A stretch of 64,000 bases of DNA from Terrabacter terrigena (GTDB lineage Bacteria > Actinomycetota > Actinomycetes > Actinomycetales > Dermatophilaceae). This document shows, in pieces, positions 25,306-33,471 of the stretch. The DNA is taken from assembly GCF_042676085.1 (NCBI RefSeq), contig NZ_JBHTKH010000010.1:62001-126000 (forward strand), given 5' to 3'. A program made the translations under genes and the position numbers. Below the pieces are notes generated by a model. The model saw only the letters and a list, made by a program, of their open reading frames with translations. It made no database searches and was not told where the DNA came from. The number at the start of each line of letters is the position of its first letter. Positions within the stretch are counted from its first letter, which is position 1.

Positions 25306-27087
25306 TCACCCCAGGTGATGGGTCTCGGCGAGGGCGTAGACCGGGGTGTCGAGACCCTCGAGGCGTGCCTTGAGCTGGAGTGCGAGGTAGCGCGAGTAGT
25401 GACGCGACTGGTGCAGGTTGCCGCCGTGGAACCACAGGTGGTCCTGCTGCGTGGGCTTCCACATGTTGCGCAGCTCGCCCTGCCACGGGCCCGGGTCCTT
25501 CGTCGTGTCGGAGCCGAGGCCCCAGCACCTGCCGACCTTGTCGGCGACCTCCTGGCTGATGAGGCGCGCGGCCCAGCCGTTCATCGAGCCGTAGCCCGTC
25601 GCGTAGACGACGGCGTCGGCCTCGATCTCGGTCCCGTCGGCGAGCACGACCGCGCGTTCGGTCAGGTGGTCGACCTGACCGCGGACGAGCCGGATCGCGC
25701 CCTTGGCCACGAGCTCGGAGGCGCCGATGTCGATGTAGTAGCCGGAGCCACGCCGGAGGTACTTGAGGAACAGGCCCGAGTCGTCGTCACCGAAGTCGAG
25801 GTCGAAGCCGGCCGCCTCGAGGGCTGCGTAGAAGTCGGCGTCCTGCTGGCGGATCGCGTCGAACGCCGGCCGCTGGAAGTCGGGGAGGATCTTGTACGGG
25901 ATCGAGGCGAAGACGAGATCCGCTGTCTCGTGGTCGATCCCGTTGGCGACGGCCTCCTCGGAGTAGAGCGGGCCGAGCACCGTCTCCATGAGAGAGTCGG
26001 ACTTGACGATGTGCGTGCTCGAGCGCTGGAGCATGACCGGCTCGGCACCGTTCTGCCACAGGTCGGCGCAGATGTCGTGGGCCGAGTTGTTCGAGCCGAC
26101 GACGACGACCGTCTTACCGGCATACCTCGCCCCGCCGGGGTGCTGGCTGCTGTGGTGCTGGTCGCCGGCGAAGACGTCCTGTCCGGGCAACGCCGGCACC
26201 AACGGTATGCCGCTCATCCCCGTCGCGAGCACGAGGTGGGTGGGTGTGAGCACGACCTCGCGGCCCTCGCGGGTGAGGTGGACGGTCCACGTGCCGGTGC
26301 CCTCGTCGTAGCACGCCGACGTGGCCTCGGTGTTGCTCCAGTAGTCCAGCTCCATGATCTTCGTGTAGCTCTCGAGCCAGTCACCCATCTTGTCCTTGGG
26401 CGTGAAGACCGGCCAGTGGTCGGGGAACGGCAGGTAGGGCAGGTGGTCGTACCAGACCGGGTCGTGCAGGCAGAGGGAGTGGTAGCGGCTGCGCCACTGG
26501 TCACCCGGCCGCGGGTACCTGTCGACGACCAGGGCCGGCACACCGAGACGCTTGAGCCGGGCGGCGAGGCCGATGCCGCCCTGGCCGCCACCGACGACGA
26601 GGACGTAGGGCTGGGCGTCGACGCCGTAGGACTCGACCTGCTGCTGACGCCTGTCGAGCCAGTTCTCGGTCGAGACGTTGACACCGTGCTCGGCGCCGCG
26701 GACGCGGGCGCGGCCGGACGGCTCGGGGTGGTCGTTGAGCGCCTGAGCGCTCGTGAGGAGGGTCCACGCCAGACCGTCACGCACGCGGACCAGGCCCTTG
26801 CCGGTGAACGTCGCGTTGCCGAACGTGAACCACGCCTCGTGCACCCCGTCGGCCTCGGACTCGCTCGTCGCCGCGAGGTCGCCCGGCCAGGCGGCGCGCT
26901 CGACCCCTGCGAGCATCGCGCCGATCTGCTCGCGGCCCTCCGAGGTGTGGATGTTCCACGTCACGCTGACCAGGTCGCGCCAGTAGCTCTCGTCGGCGAA
27001 GAGACCGGTCACCCGGTCGACGTCGCCCGACGCCAGTGCCTCGGAGAACCGACCGAGCCAGTCGGTCGCCGTCAGCTGCTCACCCAT
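25306..27087 (-). CDS. flavin-containing monooxygenase with N-terminal NTF2/SnoaL-like domain
   Basis: 593 aa. Residues 1-125 resemble a SnoaL/NTF2-like domain (LFADESYWRDLVSVTW). The rest is a class B flavin monooxygenase: FAD site VLVVGGGQGGIG near 162-171, the FxGxxxH-type motif FAGDQHHSSQH near 323, NADPH site VVVVGSNNSAHD near 342 and YATGYGSMNGW near 495. Such enzymes oxygenate nitrogen, sulfur or ketone substrates. ATG 27087 is chosen because AAAGGAG is 6 nt upstream; TTG 27093 is inside that site. The GAF-domain regulator gene lies immediately upstream and probably controls it. Confidence 0.88.
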   Translation of the reverse strand: MGEQLTATDWLGRFSEALASGDVDRVTGLFADESYWRDLVSVTWNIHTSEGREQIGAMLAGVERAAWPGDLAATSESEADGVHEAWFTFGNATFTGKGLVRVRDGLAWTLLTSAQALNDHPEPSGRARVRGAEHGVNVSTENWLDRRQQQVESYGVDAQPYVLVVGGGQGGIGLAARLKRLGVPALVVDRYPRPGDQWRSRYHSLCLHDPVWYDHLPYLPFPDHWPVFTPKDKMGDWLESYTKIMELDYWSNTEATSACYDEGTGTWTVHLTREGREVVLTPTHLVLATGMSGIPLVPALPGQDVFAGDQHHSSQHPGGARYAGKTVVVVGSNNSAHDICADLWQNGAEPVMLQRSSTHIVKSDSLMETVLGPLYSEEAVANGIDHETADLVFASIPYKILPDFQRPAFDAIRQQDADFYAALEAAGFDLDFGDDDSGLFLKYLRRGSGYYIDIGASELVAKGAIRLVRGQVDHLTERAVVLADGTEIEADAVVYATGYGSMNGWAARLISQEVADKVGRCWGLGSDTTKDPGPWQGELRNMWKPTQQDHLWFHGGNLHQSRHYSRYLALQLKARLEGLDTPVYALAETHHLG

Positions 27088-27183
27088 CGCCAACTCCTTT
27101 GTCCACGTGGTGGGTTCGATGGAGCGACGCTAGGAGCGCACGGCGAGCGCCGACAGGGTTGCAGAACGTTGCAGGCCCCGCGG

Positions 27184-28362
27184 TCAGCGCGGGTGGGCCG
27201 TTGCGGTGAGGCGGTAGGGGCGGCTCTCGAGGAGGCCGCCGAGGCGCTTGCGCAGCCGCGACATCTCGGCGCGGATCGTCACCGGGGTCGTGGCGCCCGC
27301 GAGCCGGGCCATCAGCGCGCCGGTGTCGAGCCCTTCGGGGTGCTCGACGAGCAGGGCCACGATCTCGGCGTGCCGCTCGCTGAGCGGGATCTCGACGGTC
27401 GCGGCGTCAGATCCGCTGCCGGTCCTGACGACCACCCGAGCCGACGGACCGCGCACGACCTCGACCGTCGTCGCGACCGACCGCTCCTCGTGGAGCACCC
27501 AGCCGCCGGCGATCTCCTCCGCCCGCACCTGCCCGATCTCGGGCACCCACACCGACCCGGCGTGCAGGCTGCCCGGCACCCAGACCCGCTCACCCACGCC
27601 GAAGCCTTCCGCCCTGGCCACCCACCCGTGACGGTCGACGACGACGAAACGCCCCGAGCCGGCATACGCCTCACTGGCGCGGGCGACCCGGCGCAGGTCA
27701 CGGTCGTGCTCGCCCGCGAGCGTGTCGACGGCCTCGCGCACGGCCATCGTCACGAGCATGAGCGTGTGCGGGTGCGCGGTTCGGAAGGCGCCGCTCAGCG
27801 TGACGACGCCGAGCGGCGTACGCGCGCGGCGGTCGGTGACGGGGGCGCTCGTGCAGACCCAGGCGTGCTGGTCCTCGCGAGCGTGCTCGGGCCCGAAGAT
27901 CTGCACCGGGCGACGCTCCTCCATGGCGGTGCCCAGCGCGTTGGTACCGACATCGCCCTCGCGCCAGCGGGCTCCTTCGACGAAGCCGAGGCCGTCGCTG
28001 CGGCGGCGCACCGGCGACGGGCCGAACATCCAGAGCGGGTAGCCCTCGTCGTCGCTGATGACGAGCTCGTTCCCGGCCTCGTGCGCGAGCGGCAGCAGGC
28101 GCTCCTTGAGGATCGGCACGACGGAGGCGAGCAGGGCGGAGCGCTCCCGGCGGGAGGCGAGCGCGGCGTCGGAGATCGGGGACGAGTGCCTGTCGCCCTC
28201 GGGTGTCTGGCGCAGCCACGACCTGGCGACGACGCCACGCGCCCCCGCCGGCACCTCGTGCGTGTGCGCCCAGGCCCGGTGCAGACGCAGCAGGTCACGC
28301 GCCTTGGCTGCGGGGTCCTCGAACGCAGTCAGGGCCGCTTCGAGTCCGGGGGCTGGGGACAT
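27184..28362 (-). CDS. GAF-domain transcriptional regulator with C-terminal winged helix
   Basis: 392 aa. The N-terminal region (about 20-205) has the GAF-type sensor of acetoin/acetoacetate regulators (DDEGYPLWMFG, REGDVGTNALGTAME), but there is no sigma-54 AAA domain. The C-terminus (about 325-385) is a helix-turn-helix: SERHAEIVALLVEHPEGLDTGALM then TIRAEMSRLRKRLG. This short sensor-HTH form is common next to oxidoreductase genes in actinobacteria. ATG 28362 is chosen for GAGGT 5 nt upstream; GTG 28368 is possible. It reads into the monooxygenase gene 96 bp downstream. Confidence 0.82.
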   Translation of the reverse strand: MSPAPGLEAALTAFEDPAAKARDLLRLHRAWAHTHEVPAGARGVVARSWLRQTPEGDRHSSPISDAALASRRERSALLASVVPILKERLLPLAHEAGNELVISDDEGYPLWMFGPSPVRRRSDGLGFVEGARWREGDVGTNALGTAMEERRPVQIFGPEHAREDQHAWVCTSAPVTDRRARTPLGVVTLSGAFRTAHPHTLMLVTMAVREAVDTLAGEHDRDLRRVARASEAYAGSGRFVVVDRHGWVARAEGFGVGERVWVPGSLHAGSVWVPEIGQVRAEEIAGGWVLHEERSVATTVEVVRGPSARVVVRTGSGSDAATVEIPLSERHAEIVALLVEHPEGLDTGALMARLAGATTPVTIRAEMSRLRKRLGGLLESRPYRLTATAHPR

Positions 28363-28443
28363 GCGCACCTCTGCGGGTCACGGCTGCGGGTCACGGCTTC
28401 CCGTGATGGTGGCACGGCTCGCGCCGGAGCGGTAGGGAGGTGT

Positions 28444-28947
28444 TCAGCCCCGACCGAGCAGGCGCGCCCACCAGGAGGGACCCGTCTGTCGAGCCGCCGC
28501 GGCCGCCGCCTCACGTTCCTCACGGGCGCGGCGCCGCTGCGCCTCACGCTCCTCACGCAACGGACGCCACCGCTCGACCATCTCGTCGACGTCGAGCGTC
28601 TTCGCGAGCAGCGGTGGCAGGTTGCCCACGGCGGGACGCAGCCGGTCGGCGAGGACGCGCTTGTTGTAGTCCTCGACGATCTCGCGCACCTGCTCCTCGG
28701 TGCGCACGTCGGTGAGGGACTCGGGATAGCCGGCTGCCTCCTTCCGCAGGGCGAGCGCCCCGGGCAGCGCGCCGCCGAGGTCGAGGTTCTCGCGCTGGGC
28801 GAACCGCTTGACCCACCAGTCCGGGTCGTCGGCGTCGCTGAGGTCGAGCGGCTTGCCCGCACCGGGCAGGTTGTCGAAGTCGCCACGCTCCTGGGCCTCG
28901 CGGATCTGCTTCTCCACGGGGCTCTCCCAGTACGGCTGGCCGGCCAT
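28444..28947 (-). CDS. DUF1992 (DnaJ-type) family protein
   Basis: 167 aa. The N-terminal half matches DUF1992: WESPVEKQIREAQERGDFDNLPGAGKPL is diagnostic (about 7-34), followed by LRKEAAGYPESL and the VEDYNKRV helix. The C-terminal 50 residues are a highly charged Arg/Glu helix, probably a coiled coil, ending in WWARLLGRG. The biochemical role of DUF1992 is unknown. A TAGCGT -10 box 6 nt before the ATG indicates a leaderless transcript. Confidence 0.88.
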   Translation of the reverse strand: MAGQPYWESPVEKQIREAQERGDFDNLPGAGKPLDLSDADDPDWWVKRFAQRENLDLGGALPGALALRKEAAGYPESLTDVRTEEQVREIVEDYNKRVLADRLRPAVGNLPPLLAKTLDVDEMVERWRPLREEREAQRRRAREEREAAAAAARQTGPSWWARLLGRG

Positions 28948-28951
28948 GCCC

Positions 28952-29197
28952 CTACGCTAACCGAGGCTTCGGCCCGACCGAGGACGCGCACACGGGCGGG
29001 AGCGGCCCGCGCTCGCGCATCCTGTCGCCATGACCCAGCCCGCCGACGAGCAGCAGCACCGGCGCGGCGAACATCCCGAGCAGCACCACCGCGTCGGCCG
29101 GGGGCAGCGAGCAGCCGGCAACGCACGCGTACTCAGCGCGAACTCCCGGCTGCGCGCCCAAGTGCACGCCGGCATGGTGCGGGGTGCAGACGCACAA
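28952..29197 (-). CDS. possible small membrane protein (doubtful)
   Basis: Between 28948 and 29249 there is no confident gene. One 81-codon minus-strand frame has G/C-ending codons and one hydrophobic segment (DAVVLLGMFAAPVLLLVGGLG) after a CVAGC stretch, then a charged tail. The GTG start at 29197 has no convincing Shine-Dalgarno and the N-terminal 35 residues look non-coding. It may be a real small membrane protein with a later start, or chance. I do not recognise a family. Confidence 0.22.
   Translation of the reverse strand: MCVCTPHHAGVHLGAQPGVRAEYACVAGCSLPPADAVVLLGMFAAPVLLLVGGLGHGDRMRERGPLPPVCASSVGPKPRLA
28954..28959 (-). promoter_or_regulatory. leaderless -10 box TAGCGT
   Basis: TAGCGT ends 6 nt upstream of the DUF1992 ATG; no Shine-Dalgarno is present. 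Confidence 0.5.
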
Positions 29198-29211
29198 GCC
29201 TGCCGTGCCGA

Positions 29212-29242
29212 GCGGGCGCGCAGTCGAGGACTGCGCGCCCGC
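29212..29242 (-). terminator. strong hairpin after M23 peptidase gene
   Basis: A perfect 14-bp stem (29212-29225 with 29229-29242) and a GAG triloop, 7 bp after the peptidase stop. Confidence 0.8.
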
Positions 29243-29249
29243 GGTCGGG

Positions 29250-29831
29250 TCAGGCGCGGGTGTTGGAGCTGCGCAGCCAGGTGCCCGCGGCAGGGACGTA
29301 GCCCTCGAGGGTCGAGGGCAGCGACACCCGGGTGTTGCAGTCGATCACCGAGTAGTGCAGGTGGGGCGCCGAGGCAGCGCCGGTGCTGCCGGACCAGCCG
29401 ATGATGCGTCCCTGAGGCACCCAGTTGCCCGGCTCGTAGAACGACCGGTTGAGGTGGGCGTACTGCGTGCACTGGCCGTTGGGGTGCCGGATGATCACCT
29501 CGATGCCGTTCTGCCAGTACGGCGACCAGTTGGAGATGACGATCGTGCCTCCCTGGGTGGCCGCGACCTCGTAGTTGGCGGGCAGCGCGAGGTCCCAGGC
29601 GTACCGGTTGTAGGCGTCCGTGTGGGAGTAGCCGCCCCAGTTGCCCTGGCTGACCACGTAGCTCTCACCGGCCGGGTAGGGCGCCTCGAAGTAGCCGGCG
29701 GCCGTGGCGGACGTCGCGCCCGTGAAGACGGTCGTGGCGGCGAGCGCCAGAGCGCCGAGGACGACTCCGACCCTTCGGGTCAGCGTCTTCTTCGCGCCGC
29801 CCCTGCGGGCGAGGGCTGTGCTTCCGATCAT
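29250..29831 (-). CDS. secreted M23 family metallopeptidase
   Basis: 193 aa. A signal peptide ends near 45 (TSATAAG). The mature part is a compact LytM/M23 domain: His 70 in GGYSHTD, Asp 80 in YAWDLAL, His 126 in YAHLNRS and His 157/159 in PHLHYS give the zinc ligands and catalytic His. It should cut peptidoglycan cross-links or secreted substrates. ATG 29831 has AAGGAACCAAGGAC upstream. It follows the C39-like peptidase gene after a spacer made of tandem repeats, which suggests co-transcription of two secreted peptidases. Confidence 0.88.
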   Translation of the reverse strand: MIGSTALARRGGAKKTLTRRVGVVLGALALAATTVFTGATSATAAGYFEAPYPAGESYVVSQGNWGGYSHTDAYNRYAWDLALPANYEVAATQGGTIVISNWSPYWQNGIEVIIRHPNGQCTQYAHLNRSFYEPGNWVPQGRIIGWSGSTGAASAPHLHYSVIDCNTRVSLPSTLEGYVPAAGTWLRSSNTRA

Positions 29832-29863
29832 GTCCTTGGTTCCTTTCAGTGGGTGGTGTGGAC

Positions 29864-29934
29864 GTGCTGGTGGTTCGTCGTGCTGGTGGTGCGTCGTGCT
29901 GGTGCGTCGTGCTGGTGCGTTGTGCTGGTTCGTC
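29864..29934. repeat. tandem repeat of 16- and 13-bp units, 5 copies
   Basis: Two 16-bp units (GTGCTGGTGGTTCGTC type) are followed by three 13-bp units (GTGCTGGTGCGTC type). It fills the spacer between two minus-strand peptidase genes, 33 bp upstream of the M23 start. Confidence 0.85.
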
Positions 29935-29975
29935 GAGCTGTCGCGGAGGCGAACGCAGCCGTGTCGTGGGCGCGG

Positions 29976-30677
29976 TCACCATGCGTAGCCCGGCGTGCCG
30001 GCGACGAGGTACGCGAGCCGGTCGACCGGGATCCAGTACCGTCCGCGGCCGTCGAAGTCGGCCGGGTCCGAGATGCGCACCGTCCGGTAGCGCGTGTCGT
30101 AGCCGTCGACGACGAAGTAGTGCTCGATGGGGTGGGCGACGTCGTGGTACGGGTACTGGTGGGCCGGCGCGTAGACGTAGGCGACGACGGCGTAGCCGCC
30201 GTCGACGTCGGTCACGACGTTGCGCCACAGCCGGTCGATGTCGGTGCTGCTGATGGCACCGCCGTTCCAGGGGATCACCGTGGTCTCGTAGGGCGCACCC
30301 GTGTGGCTGCGCAGTGCCGCGGCGACGATGGGCGTGGGGCCGGTTCCCTCGGTCGTGGTGCCCAGCTCGCGGGCGAGGGCGGTGATGCCGGGCGAGACGC
30401 CACGGAGGGCGAGCGCCATGTGCACCGACGTCGGTCCGCAGTAGTAGCCGTTCGGCTGGGCGCTGTAGGGCGTCGGCACGTAGTGCTCGCCGTCGACCGA
30501 CACGGAGCCCGGAGAAGAGACCTGGACCGGGCCGTGGCCGCCGGTCGTCGGGACCGAGAGGGTGTGCGTGAGGGGACGCGTGTCGGCGGGTGCGCTGGCG
30601 GCGGCCGCAGCGGATGGGGTGACCATCGCTGCGACGACCGCCAGGACGGCGGCTGTACGGAGCGTGAGGGCGCGCAT
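29976..30677 (-). CDS. secreted C39-like cysteine peptidase
   Basis: 233 aa. An N-terminal signal peptide (about 1-27) leads to a peptidase C39_2 domain: Gln 74 and Cys 80 in AQPNGYYCGPTSVHMAL, and the catalytic His in IEHYFVVDGYD near 183 with Asp in RISDPADF near 205. Such domains act as papain-like peptidases and are often secreted by actinobacteria. ATG 30677 has GGAGG 4 nt upstream. It is divergent from the ArsR-like regulator gene, whose product may control it. Confidence 0.85.
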   Translation of the reverse strand: MRALTLRTAAVLAVVAAMVTPSAAAAASAPADTRPLTHTLSVPTTGGHGPVQVSSPGSVSVDGEHYVPTPYSAQPNGYYCGPTSVHMALALRGVSPGITALARELGTTTEGTGPTPIVAAALRSHTGAPYETTVIPWNGGAISSTDIDRLWRNVVTDVDGGYAVVAYVYAPAHQYPYHDVAHPIEHYFVVDGYDTRYRTVRISDPADFDGRGRYWIPVDRLAYLVAGTPGYAW

Positions 30678-30889
30678 CGGGCCTCCGGATGTCGGGGTGG
30701 GAGGCCCAGTCCACCCAGCGGCATCGGGTGCGGCAATCCTTCAAGTGTTCGGCTTGATCGAAGGCCGACGAGGCGGTGGGCAACGCGGCATTGGCGGACC
30801 GCGCTCCGCGCTCCGGTGGCGAGGTCCGGTGCGGCGTGCGAATCTGGCGCCACCCTGCTCTGAACGTCGCCATCAGAAGGAGCGGTGCC

Positions 30890-31855
30890 ATGCTGCGTTA
30901 CGAGCTGACGCCCACGGACGTGACCACGTGCAGGTTCGGCATCTCGCCCCTCAACGAGATGTGCCTGTCGCTGCGCAGCCTGCGGGCACCGAGGGCATAC
31001 GCCCCCCGGGTCGCCGAGGCGTACGTGTCCAGGCCCGAGTCGCGGGGGCACCGGGAGATCCTGCTGGCGCTGGTCAACGACGACTTCTCGACGCCGGATG
31101 TCATCAACCCGCGACCCGAGAGCCCGTCACCTCGCCTCAGGGAGGAGATGCGGTCGGTCGCGGCGGCACCGGCTGCGGTGCTCAGGGACGAGCTCGAGCG
31201 TCTGTGGCCGCACGAGGTGCCGGCCGCCGTGCGCGGCGGCTCGGCCACGGTGCTGGCGCGGGTCCTCGAAGCCCTCGAGTCCTACTGGACCCTGGCCTTC
31301 GCCGCCTTCTGGACCGGCCATCGCAGCCTGCTCGAGGCGGACGTGCGCCATCGCGCCCACCGGGTGGCCGGCTTCGGGCTCATGGACGCCCTGTCCGAGC
31401 TGCACGAGAGCATCACCGTCGACGACCTCAGCCTGTGCGCGCACAGCCGGGTCGGCCCGTCGTACTCGGCGGCGGTGAGCGGCCGCCGCCTCGTCTTCGT
31501 GCCGTCCCTCTTCACGTTGGCCGCGTCGCACCCCAACGCCGACACGGCCCTGCCCATGGTCATCTACCCGGCGCGAGGGCAACGCCAGTCGGTGCAGCCC
31601 GTGGCACCCGTCAGCGCCGTCATCCTGCTCGGTCAGGCGAAGTCGGACCTGATGGCAGCCCTCGTCGAGCCGCGGACCACCACCGAGCTCGCGGCACTGC
31701 TCGGCAAGACCCCCTCGGCCGTCAACCAGCAGCTGCACGACCTGCGCCGGGCCGGCCTGGTGCGCAGCGCCAGGGCCGGCAAGTCGGTGCTCTACTCCTG
31801 CACCCCCTCGGGGCGCGACCTGATGCGCCGCGCGGGATTCACAGCCGGGCGATGA
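30890..31855 (+). CDS. ArsR-like winged-helix transcriptional regulator
   Basis: 321 aa. The C-terminal 75 residues are a winged helix of the ArsR type (LIGQAKSDLMAAL-like start, TTTELAALLGKTPSAVNQQLHDLRRAGLV, wing RSARAGKSVLYS). The N-terminal 240 residues match the DUF5937-like region often fused to such HTH domains (TCRFGISPLNEMCLSLRSL). It has no visible metal-binding Cys pair, so the signal is unknown. ATG 30890 has AGAAGGAG 7 nt upstream. Its 3' end overlaps the convergent UdgB gene by 17 bp. Confidence 0.82.
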   Translation: MLRYELTPTDVTTCRFGISPLNEMCLSLRSLRAPRAYAPRVAEAYVSRPESRGHREILLALVNDDFSTPDVINPRPESPSPRLREEMRSVAAAPAAVLRDELERLWPHEVPAAVRGGSATVLARVLEALESYWTLAFAAFWTGHRSLLEADVRHRAHRVAGFGLMDALSELHESITVDDLSLCAHSRVGPSYSAAVSGRRLVFVPSLFTLAASHPNADTALPMVIYPARGQRQSVQPVAPVSAVILLGQAKSDLMAALVEPRTTTELAALLGKTPSAVNQQLHDLRRAGLVRSARAGKSVLYSCTPSGRDLMRRAGFTAGR

Positions 31856-32711
31856 CCTCGTCGAGCATCGCTTCGGTGAGCTTGCCGGTGAAGGTGTTCT
31901 GCTGGCTCACGTGGTAGCTGCCGACGAGGCGCACCCGGCGCCCGGCGCCGGTCACGAGCAGCGCCTCCGCCCCGTGGCCGAAGCGCGGCTTCGGCACCGG
32001 CACCGCCCAGCCCCGGCGACGGGCCGCGCCGAGGGCTGCGTCCCAGCCGATCGCCCCGAGGGCCAGCATCGAGCGCAGCCGCGGCTCCGCCAGCTCGAGG
32101 TCGCGGTCGAGCCAGGGCGCACAGGTCGCCTTCTCCTCGGTGGTCGGCTTGTTCGCCGGCGGCGCGCAGCGCACGGTCGCGACGATGCGCAGGCCGGTCA
32201 GCGTGAGCCCGTCGCCCGACGAAACCGACGTCGGCTGGCTCGCGTAGCCGGCGCGGTGGAGGGCGGCATACAGCCAGTCGCCCGAACGGTCGCCGGTGAA
32301 CATCCGTCCGGTTCGGTTGGTGCCGTTGGCCGCCGGGGCGAGCCCGACGACGAGCACCTCCGCATCGGGGTCGCCGAACGACGGGCCGGGACGCCCCCAG
32401 TACGGCTGGTCGGCGAACGCTGCCCGGCGCCCGCTCACGGCGACGGACTCGCGCCACTGCACGAGGCGCGGGCAGGCACGGCACACGCTGACGCGCGCAT
32501 CCAGCTCGCGTATGCCGTCCGCCTGCCTCGCGAGGAGCACCACCTCTGCCGCGCTGGTGGCCACCGGCGTGTCCGCGGTCGCCGGGTCACCCGGCCAGCC
32601 GGTGCCCGGCGGCACGGGCGAGCGGAAGAGCCCACCCGTGACCGGGTGCTGCGCCGGGTCGGGCATCGGTGCCGATCGTGCCGGCGACGGGTCGGGCGGA
32701 TCGGCGCTCAT
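31839..32711 (-). CDS. udgB: uracil-DNA glycosylase family 5 (UdgB)
   Basis: 290 aa. After a Pro-rich N-tail come four Fe-S cysteine positions (CRACPRL, RCAPP, TCAPW). The motifs are those of UdgB: GLAPAANGTNRTGRMFTGD with Ala in place of the usual catalytic Asp, and GSYHVSQQNTFTGKLT at the C-terminus with its conserved His. It removes uracil, hypoxanthine and related bases from DNA, useful in GC-rich genomes prone to cytosine deamination. The TAACGT -10 box 6 nt before ATG 32711 indicates a leaderless mRNA. It overlaps the convergent ArsR-like gene by 17 bp. Confidence 0.9.
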   Translation of the reverse strand: MSADPPDPSPARSAPMPDPAQHPVTGGLFRSPVPPGTGWPGDPATADTPVATSAAEVVLLARQADGIRELDARVSVCRACPRLVQWRESVAVSGRRAAFADQPYWGRPGPSFGDPDAEVLVVGLAPAANGTNRTGRMFTGDRSGDWLYAALHRAGYASQPTSVSSGDGLTLTGLRIVATVRCAPPANKPTTEEKATCAPWLDRDLELAEPRLRSMLALGAIGWDAALGAARRRGWAVPVPKPRFGHGAEALLVTGAGRRVRLVGSYHVSQQNTFTGKLTEAMLDEVIARL

Positions 32712-32717
32712 GCGCCA

Positions 32718-32723
32718 ACGTTA
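32718..32723 (-). promoter_or_regulatory. leaderless -10 box TAACGT
   Basis: TAACGT ends 6 nt before the UdgB ATG. No Shine-Dalgarno is present. Confidence 0.5.
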
Positions 32724-32739
32724 GGCGCACCAGGGTTTC

Positions 32740-33303
32740 TCAGGGCTTGGTCTTGATGGGAGTGCCCTTCGGGTCGAGCACCCACCACACGCCCTTGACG
32801 GCCTGGCCGCTGACGTCGCCGGCCTTGGTGTCCTTGAACCAGTAGTAGAGCGGCCACCCGTTCAGGGTGAGCTGCTTCTTGCCCTCGGGGGTGTCGATCG
32901 AGGCGACCGTGCCCGTGACGCCGGTCAGGGTCGGAGCCGACGCGCCCATCATGGCCTTCGGCCAGGCGACGAGGCACTGGCCCTCGCAGGCGCTCTTCGG
33001 GCCGCCCTTGGTGTCCTTGTCGAACATGTAGAGGGTCATGCCCTGGCTGTCGACGACGATGGTGCCGAGCGACGAGCTGGCCGTCTTCAGCTCTGTCACG
33101 TCGGGGTGCACCATCGGGGTCGGCGCGCTGGACGACGACGATGACGACGACGACGACTCGGAGGATGTCGCGGACGACGACCCTGCTGCGGGCGACGAGG
33201 CGGCCGGCGTCGTGGTGGTGGGTGTCGACGACCCGCAGGCCGCCGAGAGAAGAAGGACCGTGCCGGCGAGGGCCGCGGTGCTGAGGGATCGGGCTCGCAT
33301 CAT
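32740..33303 (-). CDS. secreted lipoprotein of the COG4315 type
   Basis: 187 aa. Lipobox LSAAC, Cys about 23, then a Thr/Ala/Ser linker with a run of ten Ser near 50-60. The mature domain (about 68-187) has two beta repeats of the COG4315 family: LGTIVVDSQGMTLYMFDKDTKG with CEGQCLVAWP, and KKQLTLNGWPLYYWFKDTKAGD. The function is unknown; these proteins are often linked to ECF sigma factors and to redox or metal stress. It is divergent from the ECF sigma gene, and a GTGAAC-N17-CGTT promoter faces it, matching the sigma gene's own promoter. Confidence 0.88.
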   Translation of the reverse strand: MMRARSLSTAALAGTVLLLSAACGSSTPTTTTPAASSPAAGSSSATSSESSSSSSSSSSAPTPMVHPDVTELKTASSSLGTIVVDSQGMTLYMFDKDTKGGPKSACEGQCLVAWPKAMMGASAPTLTGVTGTVASIDTPEGKKQLTLNGWPLYYWFKDTKAGDVSGQAVKGVWWVLDPKGTPIKTKP

Positions 33304-33350
33304 GTCTACCTCCTCGAGGGGGACGCCGGACGTGACGTCCGAACGCGGAA

Positions 33351-33376
33351 ACGACTGTTGGCGTGAGACGGTTCAC
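33351..33376 (-). promoter_or_regulatory. ECF-type promoter for lipoprotein gene (GTGAAC-N17-CGTT)
   Basis: On the minus strand GTGAAC (33376-33371) is followed after 17 nt by CGTT. It mirrors the promoter facing the sigma gene and lies 47 bp from the lipoprotein start. The two -35 boxes are arms of the inverted repeat GTTCACGT-N7-ACGTGAAC (33371-33393). Confidence 0.6.
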
Positions 33377-33387
33377 GTAGAGCCCAC

Positions 33388-33414
33388 GTGAACGGTTCAC
33401 GGTGTCCGGACGTC
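33388..33414 (+). promoter_or_regulatory. ECF-type promoter for sigma/anti-sigma operon (GTGAAC-N17-CGTC)
   Basis: GTGAAC at 33388, 17 nt, CGTC at 33411, about 57 bp before the sigma GTG start. The AAC -35 core and CGTC -10 are typical of ECF promoters; identical spacing on both sides suggests the sigma factor drives itself and the lipoprotein. Confidence 0.62.
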
Positions 33415-33471
33415 CTTGACTGAGGCAGGCGTCCGGGGCCCCGTGAGCGCAGCGAGAGGAGGTGGGGTGAG

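Noticed and set aside
24937..29301. A 1454-codon open frame on the plus strand across several minus-strand genes
   Set aside because: It runs antisense through the acid phosphatase, monooxygenase, regulator and DUF1992 genes; its protein is Arg/Val/Gly-rich without motifs. Long antisense frames are normal at this GC content.
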